This document shows positions 29,543 to 31,000 of a DNA stretch of 31,000 bases, piece after piece. Below the pieces are notes generated by a model. It made no database searches and was not told the origin of the DNA. It saw only the letters and a list, made by a program, of their open reading frames with translations. The position numbers and the translations under genes are program-made. Numbering within the stretch: the first letter of the stretch is position 1; each line of letters opens with the position of its first letter. The stretch lies in the NCBI GenBank assembly GCA_019155205.2, contig JAHNZQ020000308.1, positions 2,351,643 through 2,382,642 on the forward strand. Direction: 5' to 3'. The DNA comes from Gracilaria vermiculophylla (taxonomy: Eukaryota; Rhodophyta; Florideophyceae; Gracilariales; Gracilariaceae).

Positions 29543-30973
29543 TTGATCCCTGAGGTGGCTCCTATCGGTGTTGCGGCATGTGCAGCCTCCGGCGGTTTGC
29601 CCGTTCTCTCCTTCAGGCGTTCCTTCTCTTCTTCATATTCCCGCGCGGCGTGTTGCCACGGGATCTCGTTTCACTCCTTGAGGCGTTCGTGGGCTCCAGC
29701 TCCTCTTCACCCGGCGATATCCGCTCCGTCTTGGTGTCATCCTTCGGTGCTGGTACGCCAGTCGGCAGCGCGAGCGTTCGCATCGTCCGGCGCATCGCGC
29801 GCGGTGCAAGCGCGCAACTCTCGTGGACGGAGCGTGGGTCAGTCCCGCGAGGATACCGACCCCCTGGAGGCGTTAGCCACTCTGACTCCTCCGAGGTTAC
29901 TCCTTTTGGCAACACCTGCTTCTACGCGTCCGCTCATCCTATCTCCGTGAAGGCACCGGACTCATAAATTTCTCGTCCGCACCTCCACCGTTCTCCGTTG
30001 GATATGAGCGCGCGCCCCTCGATGGTGCTCCATAACTCGTCCGATGCCTGTCGCCCGGCTTCGCCTCGGAATCCACGGTGGCGGCTCGATACGGCTCCCT
30101 CCGCGGTGGTGCATATAGCTTCGAATCGATCCCCGAGTGGTGTCAGGTCTCTCTCCTCAGGTGAAACCACGCGTTCGGTTGCCATTGACCCTGCTTCGTA
30201 CACCTTCGGAATGTCCTCACCTACTCCGGCGCCTGTATCCCCTTCCAATCCTGAGGTGTATCACACCTCGACCGCAGCACCGTTCCGTCCAGGGAAACAC
30301 TTCGATCATCGCATAACGCGGGTATTCGTCCCAGGATACGGGCGCGCCTCCTTAGGTGATAAATTCACGGCCCGCAGCAATTCCGGGTGCTCCCGCAGTA
30401 GTAACCGCCGTGTCTCCTATGGATGTGGACGAGATTGCTCCCGTCCCGGTACCTTCGGCCCCAGTTGTGCAACCCCGATTGCGGAGCGTCCCTGCGCCGA
30501 GTACTCAGCCTCGCCTTCGGAGCGTTCCAGTTCCCTCACCACCGTCACCTCCGGCGTCGCCGACTCCGCCCTTGGCATTGCCGTCCTCCAGTGTGGAGCA
30601 CGCGGAACCCCGTCAGGGAGTTCCTGTCTCAGCTGGTCCGCCGTCTGCAGCTCCCTCCGTGGTGGTTGTTGCGCCGTCCACGGAGGTGCCCGCATCAGGT
30701 GCACCGTCGGGAGGAGTCTCCTCTGGGGCTCTGGAGGCTGCCTTCCAGGAGTTGGTGCAGGCGTGCCTGGTGACAGGCCGTCCTGCTCCGGCTTCTCCTG
30801 TGGAGGCTCTGTGCGAGGCGCGTGCTTGTGTCTTAGAGCTCCATAAGGCCTGGGCAAACCGAGCCTCGATGGCGGCCCTCAAGGACAGCCTGGCGGAGTT
30901 CTTCGACAGCCAAGCGCTAACAGCGAAAGCGCGCCTCGAAGCGGAGTATTCGACGCGGTTCGGTAACCTGTAG
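29543..30973 (+). pseudogene. Antisense gene (aORF) of family G, copy D
   Basis: Three open segments follow one another: 29543-29950, 29998-30357 and 30356-30973, the last being 205 codons without a stop. The second carries RLDTAPSAVVHIAS and PEVYHTSTAAPF as in copy B. The third begins at the deletion point and has VSPMDVDEIAPV, three QPRLRSVP-type repeats, a Pro-rich run and a C-terminal Ala-rich helix (ALEAAFQELVQACLV, RASMAALKDSLAEFFDSQAL) ending FGNL and TAG at 30971-30973. An AATAAA follows at 30991-30996. Relative to copy B about 1.1 kb of the centre is missing and the frame changes at the join. This is the best-preserved C-terminal part. No known family is recognised. Confidence 0.66.
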
Positions 30974-31000
30974 GTGATAGGACCCAGACCAATAAACGAT

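Larger units (their letters stand above)
28939..31000 (-). mobile_element. Ty3/Gypsy family G, copy D (3' part)
   Basis: A 3' LTR in minus orientation, then PPT and the antisense gene; pol lies beyond the right edge. It is inserted in the copy B strip only 21 bp from the solo LTR. The left flank tctcc (28934-28938) is the expected duplication. Confidence 0.88.

Noticed and set aside
29998..30846. Single 282-codon plus-strand frame in copy D as one protein
   Set aside because: Its first part is the antisense gene, but after about 30357 it runs in a shifted frame; the real C-terminal frame is 30356-30973.
30417..30882. Minus-strand frames in copy D (89-146 codons) and similar ones at 7507-8402
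   Set aside because: They are complements of the Pro-rich antisense gene and do not extend the pol frame.

Overview
This window is eukaryotic repetitive DNA. I see no bacterial operon, no rRNA gene and no convincing intact host gene. It is a nest of transposable elements: several copies of one Ty3/Gypsy chromovirus-like LTR retrotransposon family (called G here), two different Ty1/Copia elements, a miniature LTR element (TRIM) and a Tigger/pogo-type DNA transposase relic. The phylum cannot be fixed from sequence alone. Primer sites of the Copia/TRIM type, complementary to the anticodon arm of an animal-like initiator tRNA-Met, are compatible with a metazoan. A chromodomain Ty3 element plus a Tigger transposase would also fit a protist such as an oomycete.

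Layout: 1-2856 is the 5' end of G copy A (minus strand: gag, leader, 5' LTR). Its LTR sits inside the reading frame of a Tigger-like transposase pseudogene (2857-4308, plus). After a gene-poor stretch comes G copy B on the minus strand: 3' LTR 5454-6006, a long gene antisense to pol (6193-8493, plus), then chromodomain, integrase, RNase H and RT going rightwards. B is split repeatedly. A 3'-truncated Copia (copia-1, about 10256-14265) lies between its integrase and RNase H parts. G copy C (16057-24742, plus) cuts it upstream of RT. The TRIM, a solo LTR and G copy D cut it again near the protease region.

Copy C is nearly full length: LTR, ORF1, gag, protease, RT, RNase H, integrase, GPY/F plus chromodomain, antisense ORF, PPT, truncated 3' LTR. 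It is full of stops and frameshifts and has lost catalytic residues. An AT-rich Copia (copia-2, 24743-27946, minus) abuts its broken 3' LTR. Then come the TRIM (27953-28262), a strip of B, a solo LTR with a perfect 5-bp duplication (28364-28917) and copy D (28939 to the right edge, minus).

The main discovery candidate is the antisense gene of family G. Three copies carry a plus-sense-for-itself, antisense-to-pol reading frame between the chromodomain and the 3' LTR. Its protein sequence can be aligned across copies and ends at the same point, tail to tail with pol. Copy B keeps a long central part that C and D have lost through different deletions. The second candidate is the roughly 310-bp TRIM with iMet-type PBS, PPT and an apparent pol III A box and B box.
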